Part shown: piece by piece, positions 40,761 to 49,501 of the stretch
Numbering within the stretch: the stretch's first letter is position 1
How the letters are laid out: every line of letters begins with the position of its first letter
Position numbers and translations under genes: made by a program
Notes under the pieces: generated by a model
Seen by the model: only the letters and a program-made list of their open reading frames with translations
Databases searched by the model: none
What the model was told of the DNA's origin: nothing
Source of the DNA: CAZKWG01 sp964615375
GTDB taxonomy: Bacteria > Myxococcota_A > UBA796 > CAZKWG01
Length of the DNA stretch: 64,000 nt
Direction: 5' to 3'
NCBI GenBank assembly: GCA_964615375.1
Contig: CAZTOW010000008.1
Location: forward strand, 213,000-276,999

Positions 40761-41285
40761 ATGCAGTCTAACGCTTCGTCCGTCCAAGAGTACCTCGCCA
40801 GCCTCCCCGCCGACCGCCGCGCGGCCATCGACGCCGTGCGCGGCGTCATCCTGGCCAACCTCGACCCGATGTTGGAAGAGGGGATGCAGTACGGGATGAT
40901 CGGCTACTACGTGCCGCACAGCCGCTTCCCCGCCGGCTATCACTGCGACCCCAAGCAGCCGCTCCCCTACGCCGGGCTGGCCTCGCAGAAGAACCACATG
41001 GCCGTCTACATGATGGGGCTGTACGTGGGCGGCGAGGCCAGCGCGGCGGCGGAGCCCACGGCCCACGAGCGCTGGTTCCGCGAGGAGTGGGCGAAGACGG
41101 GCAAGAAGCTGGACCTCGGGAAGAGCTGCCTGCGCTTCAAGAAGCTGGATGACCTGGCCCTCGACGTGATCGGCGAGGCCTTCCGCAGGGTCACGGCCCG
41201 GCAGTACATCGACACCTACATGGCGGTGCTGGACCGGACCAACCCGAAGCAGGCCGCGAAGATGCGGAAGGTCGGGGTGGGGTGA
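40761..41285 (+). CDS. DUF1801 family protein
   Basis: 174 residues. SVQEYLASLPADRRAAIDAVRGVILANLDPMLEEGMQYGMIGYYVPHSRFP and the later LDLGKSCLRFKKLDDLALDVIGEAFRR match DUF1801, a small globular intracellular family of unknown function related to YdhG/YjhX-like proteins. No catalytic residues are known. Standing alone. Confidence 0.88.
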   Translation: MQSNASSVQEYLASLPADRRAAIDAVRGVILANLDPMLEEGMQYGMIGYYVPHSRFPAGYHCDPKQPLPYAGLASQKNHMAVYMMGLYVGGEASAAAEPTAHERWFREEWAKTGKKLDLGKSCLRFKKLDDLALDVIGEAFRRVTARQYIDTYMAVLDRTNPKQAAKMRKVGVG

Positions 41286-41338
41286 GGCGGGGTGCGAGGC
41301 CCGGGGCCCGCGGTTAGGAGCGGCGCTGAGGTGCCGAC

Positions 41339-42673
41339 GTGCAGATCCGCAGGCTGATCCTCCGCGAGGTGGGGCCCTTCGAGGCCCTGGACATGCGCTT
41401 CCCGGAGGGGACGATCGCGGATCGCGCGGACGTCCACCTGCTGGTCGGGCCGAACGGGTGCGGGAAGACGACGGCGCTGATCGCGCTGGCGCAGTGTTTT
41501 GCGGTGGGGGATGTCGGGCTGGCGGAGCGGCTGTGGAGCGATGAGGGCTTCGCGGCGGTGGACACGACGTTGGGGATGCGGGGGGTTCTTCGAGCAGGAC
41601 CAGCTAAGCGTGGCGCAATGAGCGCAGGAGACGTTCCGCTCAAACAGCAACGTTCTACAGCCGGTGGACGCTACCGATTGTACTATGACACGGATCGATT
41701 CAACAGGTACGAACACGCTACTGCGTGGGCTGAGCAGGGCGACGTTGCCCGGTCTCCTCCCCTCCCCTTCGCCGTCTTCGCCTACAGCGGCCTCCGCCAC
41801 GCCAGCCCGAGCCCCGTCCAGGGCGTGACCGAGCTCAAAGACAACCCGCTGGTCGAGGCCTGCAGCTTCTCCCGCCCCTCAGGCACCAGCACGCTCGTCC
41901 AATGGCTCGTCAACAGCGAGGCCCGTCGCTCCCTCTACCTGACCAGCGGTCAGCTATCCAAGGCCGAGCAGCGCGCCGCCACCCTCCAGCGCTTCGTCCG
42001 GGCCATCGCGCAGGTGGTCGAGCAGCCTGTCCGCCTCCAGCTGGACGTGGATCCCTTCGCGCTCAAGATCGCGGTGGGCGACGCCGCGCCCGCGCCCATC
42101 GACCTCCTCCCCGACGGCCTGCAGTCGCTGCTCTCCTGGGTGGGCGACCTGCTGATGCGCCTGGACCGCCTCCCCTGGGCGGATGACGTGCCCGTCACGG
42201 ATCGCCGCTTCGTGCTGCTCCTGGACGAGGTGGAGGTCCACCTGCACCCGAAGTGGCAGCAGCGTGTGATCCCGATGGCGGAGCGTCTGTTCCCCAACGC
42301 CCAGATCATCGCCTCCACGCACTCGCCTTTCGTCATCGGCTCGGCGTCGGACGCATGGATTCATGTGCTCGGCATCGACGGCGGGCGCGCGCGACTCGTC
42401 GAGACCCTGCCCAGGGCCCGCGGCACCAGCTACCCGGCCATCGTGGACACGATCCTCGGCCTCCCCGGTGACTTCGACTACCAGACGGAGCAGGACCTCC
42501 AACGTTATCGAGCCCTCTGGCATCAGCGGGTGCGCGGAGACGCGAGCGGAGAGGAGGCCCGCCAGAAGCTCGCCCGCGAGCTCGCAGCCCTGAGCGAGGA
42601 GCTGAGCACGATCATCGGCGCGGAGGAGCGGGAGCTTCGTGTTCGTCTCAGCCGGGAGCAGAGCGGCTCATGA
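41339..42673 (+). CDS. ptuA: PtuA-like AAA ATPase of a Septu-type defence system
   Basis: 444 residues from GTG with GAGG 7 bases upstream. SMC/ABC-like AAA ATPase: Walker A LLVGPNGCGKTTALIALA at about residue 38, signature-like LPDGLQSLLSWVGDLLMRL, Walker B FVLLLDEVEVHLHPKWQQR, and H-loop IIASTHSPFVIGS. ATPase of this type directly followed by an overlapping HNH gene (ATGA) is the Septu layout, an anti-phage system in which the ATPase controls the nuclease. Bases about 41585-41760 (VLRAGPAKRG...HATAWAEQG) use AT-richer codons than the rest, consistent with variable or recently acquired sequence. Confidence 0.85.
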   Translation: MQIRRLILREVGPFEALDMRFPEGTIADRADVHLLVGPNGCGKTTALIALAQCFAVGDVGLAERLWSDEGFAAVDTTLGMRGVLRAGPAKRGAMSAGDVPLKQQRSTAGGRYRLYYDTDRFNRYEHATAWAEQGDVARSPPLPFAVFAYSGLRHASPSPVQGVTELKDNPLVEACSFSRPSGTSTLVQWLVNSEARRSLYLTSGQLSKAEQRAATLQRFVRAIAQVVEQPVRLQLDVDPFALKIAVGDAAPAPIDLLPDGLQSLLSWVGDLLMRLDRLPWADDVPVTDRRFVLLLDEVEVHLHPKWQQRVIPMAERLFPNAQIIASTHSPFVIGSASDAWIHVLGIDGGRARLVETLPRARGTSYPAIVDTILGLPGDFDYQTEQDLQRYRALWHQRVRGDASGEEARQKLARELAALSEELSTIIGAEERELRVRLSREQSGS

Positions 42674-43269
42674 TCGGCTGTGTCCGGCCCACGGAGCCAG
42701 ACGTGCTGGCGACCCGATCGGCGCAGTGGACCAGCCGCTGGATCGCCCGGCGGCAGGAAGATCCCAGCGCCCGATTCCGCTGGCCAGAAGCTGACGGACA
42801 ACCCGTGAACCAGCAGATCCTCCCTCCGCTCCTGGTCATGACCGCGGAGCACTGTGCATACTGTGATGGTTTCCCTCTCGACACCACGGGGAGCCCAACC
42901 ATCGACCACTTCAAGCCGAGCTCGCGATTCCCGGAGGACGCCTTCTCCTGGCCCAACCTCTTCCCGGCCTGCGAGCGATGCCAGAAGGGCCCCGTGGGGA
43001 AGGGGGACGACTGGAGCCCGCTCCTGCTCAAGCCGGACGCCCCCGACTACAACTTCCAGAAGTACTTCCGCTACGTCGCAGCGACCGGGCACCTGGAGCC
43101 GAACCCCCAGGCCAGCGAACAGGACCAGGAGCGGGCGGCGCTGACCATCCGCACCTTTGGACTGAACACAGGCAGCAGACCCCGGAGTCGGCAGCGTGTC
43201 GCGTCCACCTACGGGCACTTCAGCGCCGAGGACCGCCCCTACCGCTTCGTCTTCTCCCCCCTCCCCTGA
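42670..43269 (+). CDS. ptuB: PtuB-like HNH endonuclease of a Septu-type defence system
   Basis: 199 residues; start overlaps the ATPase stop by 4 bases. HNH nuclease core: TAEHCAYCDGFPLDTTGSPTIDHFKPSSRFPEDAFSWPNLFPACERCQKGPVGKG, with the two Cys-x-x-Cys zinc pairs (CAYC and CERC) and the IDHFKP catalytic His. This is the TIGR02646-like group found in PtuB and retron-linked HNH proteins. No reverse transcriptase or third gene is adjacent, so it is a two-gene Septu. Confidence 0.85.
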   Translation: MIGCVRPTEPDVLATRSAQWTSRWIARRQEDPSARFRWPEADGQPVNQQILPPLLVMTAEHCAYCDGFPLDTTGSPTIDHFKPSSRFPEDAFSWPNLFPACERCQKGPVGKGDDWSPLLLKPDAPDYNFQKYFRYVAATGHLEPNPQASEQDQERAALTIRTFGLNTGSRPRSRQRVASTYGHFSAEDRPYRFVFSPLP

Positions 43270-43282
43270 TCCTCCTCCGCGC

Positions 43283-44566
43283 TCAGTTCTCCAGCGCGCC
43301 CGCGTCGCAGGGGCTCGCGCGCGCGACGCCAGTCTGGTCGCTGGGCGGACAGAACGCGCCAGGGACGTGGCCCTGCAGATTGCTTCCCGCAGTGGGCGGG
43401 TAGAGGCCGTCGGTACCGCCAATTCCCATCCCACCCGTGTCGTTGGAGGGGTGGGCGGTCACGCAGGTCCCGTCCACGGACACGCTGCCGAACACCGTGC
43501 CGCCTCCCACCACGCAGTCGTCGATCACGTTCGCCGCGGCGGTCTCCCCCACCGCCATGCCCTCGGCGCTAAGGGCGGTCCCACCGGAGAGGATCTGATC
43601 GGCCGTCCCGGCGCTGTTGTCGACCACGGTGAGGAAGCTCAGCGCCTGGGACCCGGCGCCGTCGATCCAGAGGCCGCCGCCCTCGCTCGCCTCGTTCTCG
43701 CTGATCGTGCTGTTCTCCACCCCCAGATCCCCGTCGCAGGCGTAGTAGATGCCGCCGCCGCGGTCGCTCGACCCGTTCTCGAAGACCCGGCTCCGCTCCA
43801 TGTCCAGCCAGCCCTCCTCCACGGCGATCCCGCCGCCGTCCAGATCCGCGACGTTGTTCTTCAAGACGCTGTCTGAGATGGAGATGAGCGTTGTGTCGGC
43901 GAAGCTCGTCTCCACGGCGTCCCCATAGATGCCGCCGCCGGAGAGCGTGGCCTGGTTTCCATTGAGGGTCGTGGTCCCCAGGTTCATGCCCGCCTCGAAG
44001 AGGTAGATTCCGCCGCCGTCCTCCGCAGCGGTGTTGTGGTTGATGAAGCTGTCCACGATCGCGACGAAGGGACGCGCCTCCTCGCGGCCAGACGCGATGC
44101 CGCCCCCGCTGTCCGAGGCCTCGTTGTGGTGGATGAGGCTCCCGACGATAGAGATGTCTCCCCGCGCGCCGATCCCCCCGCCAAAGGGGGCCTCGTTGCC
44201 GGTCACCTCCACGGCGTCCAGGGTCAGGCGCCCGCCGGAGGTGACGCGGACGCCGCCCCCGTAGTCCGAGCTCACCCCGCCGGTGACCGTGAGATCGTGC
44301 AGCTCCAGCGTGCCGTTGAGCACGTTGAAGACAGGACCTGCGCCGGCTGCGGTGACGGTGTGTAGGCCGCCTTCGATGTCGACGGAACGGTTGACGGTGA
44401 TGTTCTCGGTGACGTCCGCCTTCAGCACGATCGGCATGCTGCCCGCGGGGCAGTTCGTCACGGCGCCCTGGAGCGTGAAGAAGGGCCCGAGGACGGGATC
44501 GACGTCGCAGACGGCGAAGGCGGTGGAGGGGAGCGCGCCGAGCAGCGCGAGGATCGCGGTTCGCAT
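43283..44566 (-). CDS. Secreted right-handed beta-helix (Pmp/adhesin-like) repeat protein
   Basis: 427 residues. ATG at 44566 with AGGAG 6 bases upstream gives a clean signal peptide (MRTAILALLGALPSTAFA). The body has repeated GGG[IVL] turns: GGGVRVTSGGRLTL, GGGIGARGDISI, GGGIASGREE, GGGIYLFEAGM, GGGIYGDAV, GGGIAVEEGWLD, GGGIYYACDGD, GGGLWIDGAG, as in chlamydial-type Pmp and other parallel beta-helix proteins. Cys-rich end (CVTAHPSND, CPPSDQTGVARASPCDAG). No autotransporter barrel. A secreted or surface protein. Confidence 0.88.
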   Translation of the reverse strand: MRTAILALLGALPSTAFAVCDVDPVLGPFFTLQGAVTNCPAGSMPIVLKADVTENITVNRSVDIEGGLHTVTAAGAGPVFNVLNGTLELHDLTVTGGVSSDYGGGVRVTSGGRLTLDAVEVTGNEAPFGGGIGARGDISIVGSLIHHNEASDSGGGIASGREEARPFVAIVDSFINHNTAAEDGGGIYLFEAGMNLGTTTLNGNQATLSGGGIYGDAVETSFADTTLISISDSVLKNNVADLDGGGIAVEEGWLDMERSRVFENGSSDRGGGIYYACDGDLGVENSTISENEASEGGGLWIDGAGSQALSFLTVVDNSAGTADQILSGGTALSAEGMAVGETAAANVIDDCVVGGGTVFGSVSVDGTCVTAHPSNDTGGMGIGGTDGLYPPTAGSNLQGHVPGAFCPPSDQTGVARASPCDAGALEN

Positions 44567-44667
44567 GAGGACTCCTGCCGCGTCCCGACGAGCGTTCATC
44601 GCTCATCGAGCGCAAATAAAGAGTAGCGGCGCAGATTAGACTGTTCAGCCTCAAGCGTCCATCCATT

Positions 44668-44687
44668 GGGTATCAAACGGGTATCAA
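44668..44687. promoter_or_regulatory. Direct repeat GGGTATCAA, 11 bp apart, upstream of the beta-helix gene
   Basis: GGGTATCAA occurs at 44668 and 44679, one helical turn apart, in an AT-rich 100-bp gap (44600-44698) between two minus-strand genes. Likely a tandem regulator site or part of a promoter for the beta-helix gene. Low confidence. Confidence 0.35.
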
Positions 44688-44698
44688 CCTCTATACGC

Positions 44699-47632
44699 TC
44701 ACCCCCCCAGCCCCTCTTCCAACCCCACCCCCAACCTCTCCTCCACCGCCGCCCCCAACCCCTCCACCGCCAGCTCCAGCGCACCCAGGTCCCAGAGCCG
44801 GGCGGTGCTGTCCCAGCTCCCGGTGGCCAGCAGGCGGCCGTCGGGGGAGATGTCCACGCTGACGACCCGCTCGGCGTGGCCGGGGAGCACCGCCCGCAAG
44901 GCCCCGGTCCGAGCGTCCCAGACACGGGCGGCGCGGTCGGGGCCGGCGGTGGCCACCCAGCGCCGGTCCGGGGAGAGCGCCACGTCCTGCGGGTAGGGCG
45001 CGGGGTGGGCGATGGTCCAGCCGTCCGGCCCCAGGCGCCTCAGCTCGCCGTCCCCGCCGACCACGATCACGCGCCCGTCCGCGCTGAGGTCCACCGTCCC
45101 CAGGCCCCCGCCCTCGGCCACCTGCTCACAACGCCGGGTCGCGGCGTCCAGGCGCAGGACCCGCCCCGCCTCGTCGATGAGCGCGGCGAAGGCGCCGCCC
45201 TGCGCCACCGCCAGGTCCACGTAGATGGCCCGCGGACAGTCCAGCGCGACGTCCGCGTCCCCCAGCGCGCCCAGCAGACCCAGCACGTAGGGCACCACCA
45301 CCACCACGCCGTCCGCGAGCACGCCCACCCGACGACCGGGGGATTCGGGGCGGCGGCTGGGGATCTCCAGGCGCGCGGCCCAGGCCCGGACCAGCGACTC
45401 GGAGGCGACCCAGCGCTGCTCCCCGTCGGGGACCGCCCACATCCTCGGGAGGTAGAGCGGCTGGTCGTCCGTGGGGACGCCGACGTCCACGGTGAAGAAG
45501 CCCGTGCCGTCGGGCGTGAACGCCCCGGCCTTGACCGTCGCGTCCCCGATGTCCAGGAGCCGCGGCGGGGTGGCGCCGCTCAGGTCCCAGAGCCCCACGA
45601 GGCCCCAGGAGTGGGTGCTCCCGAGCGTGCGACCGTCGGGCGAGAAGCTCACGCTGGAGAGCCCGCTGCTGGCGCGCAGCACCGCCGGGCGCGGCGGCGT
45701 GGGCGGGCGCCAGGCCGAGACCCGCAGCGCGTCGGTGACCAGCAGATCCCCCTCCTCCAGGAAGCGCAGATCGCGCAGCCCGCGGGCCGGCAAGGTGGCG
45801 ATCGGCTCCAGCTCGGGGAGCGTGAGCAGCTCGACCCGACCGCTCTCCCGGGCCACCGCGAGGCGCTCCCCGCCCGCGTCGGGGACCAGGCGCCGCGGCG
45901 CGTCCACCCCCGCCGACTCCCGCGTCCAGATCTGCCCGGTGCGCAGATCGACCACACCCACGCGACCGCGCACGTCCCCCAGGACGATCAGCGCCTCGCC
46001 CACCAGCGCGAGCGTCAGCACGTCGGAGAACCCGCCGCGCTCCACCCTGGCTTTGAATTCGCTCTCGCCGTTCGCCAGGGTGAGCCCCACCCGCCCGTCC
46101 CGACAGAGCAGGCCCAGCCGCGCGCCCCCGTCCGTCCCCAGGGCCGCCAGCCCCGCCGCGCCGCAGGCGTCCACGGCGAGGCGCTGGCTCCACGCCGCCT
46201 CCGCGCCGAGCAGGGGGACCGGGCGCCCGCCGACCGCGACCGCTCCCCAGCGCACATCGAGGGCGTGCCCGTCGTCCACGTCGATCGCCGCGATCTCGCC
46301 CTCGGCCAGCGCCAGGAGCCGCCCGGCGCTCAGCCAGATCAGCGAGGACGGCCGCGCCTGGCGCCAGCGCTCCACCCCGCCGACGACGCGCCAGATCTGG
46401 CCTCCCCCGCTGCAGATCACGTCGTCCACGCCCAGCGCGACCAGGTTGGGGCAGCCGGGCGCCTCCGCGGCCGCGATCCGCCGGGCCGGGGCCTCCGCCC
46501 GCGCCCCCATGAGCAGCCCGCGCGCCTCGGGCGTGTCCTCGCGGATGAGGGCGTTGGCCGCCAGCAGCTCCGCCTCGGAGAGCGAGCCCGCCTCCAGCGC
46601 GCGCCGCCCGCGCTCGACAAGGGCCGCGGCGAGGTGGTGATCGGAGCGGGCCAGCGCCTCCCGCGCCTCGTGCTCGGCCTCCAGGGCGCGGTCGCGCTCC
46701 ACCCCCAGTTTTATGGTATACCAGATACCCGTTATCAGCAGCGCGGCCAGCGCGAGCGCGCCCACGGCCAGCGGCGCCCGCCAGACCCGCGCCAGCCGGC
46801 GGGCCAGCTCGACGGAGGAGTAGCGGTAGGCGGAGACCCGGCGCCCGTCCAGCCAGGCGTCCACGTCCGCGGCCAGGGCGGCGGCGTCGGGGTAGCGGTC
46901 TGCGGGCACGGGGGCCAGGGCGCGCTCCAGGATGGCGGCGAGCTCGGGCGGGAGCTCGACCCCGGCCCGCTCGCCGGGAGGGGCGCGGGTGAGCAGCTCG
47001 CAGAGCACGGCGCCCAGGCCCCAGACGTCGGCGCGGCGGTCCACGCGCTCGCCGCGGGCCTGTTCGGGGCTCATGTAGGCGGGGGTGCCGACCGGAGAGC
47101 CCGGGGCGACCTCGTCCACCGGCACGGCCAGCCCCCAGTCCACCACCTGCGTCTCGCCGTGCTCGCCCAGCACGATGTTCGACGGCTTGAGATCGCGGTG
47201 CAGCACGCCCCGATCATGAGCGTAGGCCATGGCCTCGCAGGCCTGGAGGAAGGGGCGCAGCAGGCGCAGGCGATCGGCCAGGAGCGGCGTCTCGGCGACG
47301 ATCTTGGAGAGGGGTCGGCCGCGCACCAGGCGCATTGTGTAGTAAGGCCGGCCGTCCTCGGTGAGCCCGTCGTCGTAGACGGCGACGATGCCCGGGTGCT
47401 CCAGGGTGGCGGTGACGCGGGCCTCGCGGGCCAGGGCGGCCTCTGCCGCGCCGTCGCTCGCCTCCTTGAGCGCCACCAGCCGATCCAGGCGCCGGTCGCG
47501 CGCCAGGTAGACCCGGCCCATCCCGCCCACGCCCAGCAGCCCCTCCCGCGCGTAGCGGGGGCCCTCGGCGTCGGGCTCAGGCGCGAAGCCCTCGGGCGCC
47601 TCGGAGGGGCCGCTCTGGTCGTCGGGGCTCAG
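44699..47632 (-). CDS. Membrane Ser/Thr protein kinase with WD40-like repeat sensor domain, CTG start
   Basis: 977 residues by the start proposed. The kinase loop GVGGMGRVY must follow YAREGLLG, which lies upstream of any ATG/GTG/TTG; the only good start is CTG at 47632, which overlaps the preceding stop (CTGA) and has GAGGA 6 bases upstream. Catalytic loop VLHRDLKPSNIVL, VVDWGLAV (Asp-Trp-Gly for DFG), SPEQ, DRRADVWGLGAV. One membrane helix (LAVGALALAALLITGIWYTIKLG) then WD40-type repeats such as VSFSPDGRTLGSTHSWG and VVSVDISPDGRLLATGSWDSTARLWDLG. Operon with the FHA/winged-helix gene. An AT-rich codon island encodes ITGIWYTIKL. Confidence 0.88.
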   Translation of the reverse strand: MSPDDQSGPSEAPEGFAPEPDAEGPRYAREGLLGVGGMGRVYLARDRRLDRLVALKEASDGAAEAALAREARVTATLEHPGIVAVYDDGLTEDGRPYYTMRLVRGRPLSKIVAETPLLADRLRLLRPFLQACEAMAYAHDRGVLHRDLKPSNIVLGEHGETQVVDWGLAVPVDEVAPGSPVGTPAYMSPEQARGERVDRRADVWGLGAVLCELLTRAPPGERAGVELPPELAAILERALAPVPADRYPDAAALAADVDAWLDGRRVSAYRYSSVELARRLARVWRAPLAVGALALAALLITGIWYTIKLGVERDRALEAEHEAREALARSDHHLAAALVERGRRALEAGSLSEAELLAANALIREDTPEARGLLMGARAEAPARRIAAAEAPGCPNLVALGVDDVICSGGGQIWRVVGGVERWRQARPSSLIWLSAGRLLALAEGEIAAIDVDDGHALDVRWGAVAVGGRPVPLLGAEAAWSQRLAVDACGAAGLAALGTDGGARLGLLCRDGRVGLTLANGESEFKARVERGGFSDVLTLALVGEALIVLGDVRGRVGVVDLRTGQIWTRESAGVDAPRRLVPDAGGERLAVARESGRVELLTLPELEPIATLPARGLRDLRFLEEGDLLVTDALRVSAWRPPTPPRPAVLRASSGLSSVSFSPDGRTLGSTHSWGLVGLWDLSGATPPRLLDIGDATVKAGAFTPDGTGFFTVDVGVPTDDQPLYLPRMWAVPDGEQRWVASESLVRAWAARLEIPSRRPESPGRRVGVLADGVVVVVPYVLGLLGALGDADVALDCPRAIYVDLAVAQGGAFAALIDEAGRVLRLDAATRRCEQVAEGGGLGTVDLSADGRVIVVGGDGELRRLGPDGWTIAHPAPYPQDVALSPDRRWVATAGPDRAARVWDARTGALRAVLPGHAERVVSVDISPDGRLLATGSWDSTARLWDLGALELAVEGLGAAVEERLGVGLEEGLGG

Positions 47633-48522
47633 GCGCGATCCTCGAGCACGTCCCCGCGGCGCAGGAAGAGCTCCACCAGCCCGGTGCCGGCGGGCCGCAC
47701 CAGATCGGCGCGCACCCCGCCCTCACGCAGGCGGCTGCGCAGGCGGGCGAGGGCGATGTCCCAGCGCTTGCGCAGCAGCCAGAGATCGTCCTCGTCCGGC
47801 CAGATCTGGTGGGCGGCGGCCTCCCAGGCGATGGGGGCGCCCACGCTGGCCAGCTCGGACAGGATGCGCGCGGAGACGCCGGAGAGCGCGACCGGCGGGG
47901 CGCCCTCGGGCTGCACGCTGGCGGTGTCCCAGGAGGTGACGACGCGGAGCGGCGGGTCGATGCCCCCGGTCATCCGCGTCGGCGAGAGCCCGCGGAGCGG
48001 CAGCAGGGAGGCCAGGAAGCGCACGCCGTCCACCTCCCAGCTGTCCCCCGGCTGGAGCGGTCGCACGACGGCGCCCACCTGCAGGCGGAAGCCCTCGCCC
48101 GTGTCCCAGATCAGGCAGGGCGCGTCGGGCTCGTAGCGGTTGCTGAGGCTGGGGCGCGGGCGGCCGCGCAGGGCGCAGACCCCGGACAGCGTGGTGGGCG
48201 GGAGCCCCGGGGCCTCGACGGCGAGCGCCTCCTCGGGGAGCTCGACGGAGAGCACCTCCAAGGCGAGCCCCTGCGCCAGCGCGACCCGCTGACCGGGCTC
48301 CAGGCGCAGCTCGGACAGGCTCTGCTCGCCCAGCGCGACGCGGCGGCGCAGCGCCAGCAGCCAGAGCTCACCCCCGCGCACGCTCAGCATGGCGTGGGCC
48401 TCGCTGACCCGCGGATCGTCGATCTGGAGGCTCGCGCTGGCCATCCGGCCGATGATCTCGCCCACGCCGAGCGCGCAGGCGCGCCCGTCGGGGAGCCGGA
48501 AGATCGCGCGGGGGCCGCTCAC
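47629..48522 (-). CDS. FHA-domain protein with winged-helix-like C-terminal domain
   Basis: 297 residues from GTG at 48522 (SGPRAIFRLPDGRACALG). FHA domain at residues about 1-100: the GR and S-x-x-H signatures in GEIIGRMASASLQIDDPRVSEAHAMLS bind phosphothreonine. C-terminal region LSGVSARILSELASVGAPIAWEAAAHQIWPDEDDLWLLRKRWDIALARLRSRLREGG resembles an OmpR-type winged helix, including a hydrophobic beta end (RPAGTGLVELFL). Coupled to the downstream kinase by CTGA, suggesting that the kinase phosphorylates a partner or this protein. Probably a transcription factor in the kinase pathway. Confidence 0.85.
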   Translation of the reverse strand: MSGPRAIFRLPDGRACALGVGEIIGRMASASLQIDDPRVSEAHAMLSVRGGELWLLALRRRVALGEQSLSELRLEPGQRVALAQGLALEVLSVELPEEALAVEAPGLPPTTLSGVCALRGRPRPSLSNRYEPDAPCLIWDTGEGFRLQVGAVVRPLQPGDSWEVDGVRFLASLLPLRGLSPTRMTGGIDPPLRVVTSWDTASVQPEGAPPVALSGVSARILSELASVGAPIAWEAAAHQIWPDEDDLWLLRKRWDIALARLRSRLREGGVRADLVRPAGTGLVELFLRRGDVLEDRA

Positions 48523-48709
48523 CCGTACAGGATAGCACGCGGGGCGCTTGACGACGGGGCGACCGGACTGTACACCCAGATCAGCGCGCCACGAAGCTGC
48601 GCGCTCCAACCCGCGGACGCCAGCCCTCTCGGCTGGCGTTCGCGTTTCTGCCCACGGCGTCCCCGAGGACGCCAGACATCGCCCCGGCGCCCCGCGCCCA
48701 GGAGGTCCC

Positions 48710-49501
48710 ATGACCCGACGTGACGACGTACGCCTGCCCCTCGCCGACACCACCCTCTACGCGCTCGACCAGGGAGAGGGCGCCGCGATCCTCTTCTTCC
48801 ACGGTGGGCTGGCCGATCACCGGGCCGCGCTGCTGCACGTGGGCGCGCTGGCCGAGCGCCTGCGCCTGATCACCCCCGACCTGCGCGGGGCCGGGCGCTC
48901 CCGCTGGGGCGGGGAGCTCTCCTGGGCGCTGCTGGCCCAGGACGCGCGCGACCTGCTGGATCACCTCGGCGTCGAGAGGGCCGTGGTGGGCGGCGTCTCC
49001 ATGGGCAGCGCGGTGGCCCTGCGCTTCGCCCTCCAATTCCCCGAGCGGGCGGCGGGCCTGGCCCTGGTCCACCCGGTCTACCCGGGGGCGGAGCTGGGGG
49101 TCCCCGAGCCCTCGCGCCTCGCGATGCTGGCCATGGACGCCTTGGGTCAGCGGGTGCGGACGGAGGGGACGCGGGCGCTCTACCCGCTCTTCGAGACGCT
49201 GCCCGCAGCGATCCGGGGGCGGGCCATGGCCATGGTGGACAGCTTCGACCCGGAGAGCGTGGCGGCCACCACGCGCTTCCTGGCCTCGGACGCCCAGCCC
49301 TTCCAGATCGCGGCCGAGCTCGCCCGCCTGAGCGTGCCCACCCTGGTCGTGCCCGGGGTGGACCCCACGCACCCCGCCGAGGTGGCGGAGCGCCTGGCGG
49401 GGGCCATCCCCGGAGCCGAGCTCGCCCGACTGGAGGGCGTCGCGCTCAGCGAGCGGCTGGAGCGCCTCGCCCTGGCCGGGGTCGATCAGTCGTTGGGGTA
49501 G
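48710..49501 (+). CDS. Alpha/beta hydrolase
   Basis: 263 residues from ATG with GGAGG 4-5 bases upstream. Core motifs: ILFFHGGLADHRA (oxyanion region), LITPDLRGAGRSR, AVVGGVSMGSAVALRFALQFPERA (nucleophile Ser in GVSMGS), LVVPGVDPTHP (acid region). The usual catalytic His near the C-terminus is not evident: the end reads GAELARLEGVALSERLERL, so activity may be altered. Substrate unknown. Convergent with the Old Yellow Enzyme gene, overlapping by 16 bases. Confidence 0.85.
   Translation: MTRRDDVRLPLADTTLYALDQGEGAAILFFHGGLADHRAALLHVGALAERLRLITPDLRGAGRSRWGGELSWALLAQDARDLLDHLGVERAVVGGVSMGSAVALRFALQFPERAAGLALVHPVYPGAELGVPEPSRLAMLAMDALGQRVRTEGTRALYPLFETLPAAIRGRAMAMVDSFDPESVAATTRFLASDAQPFQIAAELARLSVPTLVVPGVDPTHPAEVAERLAGAIPGAELARLEGVALSERLERLALAGVDQSLG

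Noticed and set aside
47530..47530. GTG at 47530 as the kinase start
   Set aside because: It would cut the protein within the glycine loop of the kinase, leaving no N-lobe strand 1.
44666..48136. Plus-strand frame of 1,156 codons opposite the kinase/FHA operon
   Set aside because: Arg/Pro/Gln-rich shadow; the minus strand has clear kinase and FHA motifs.
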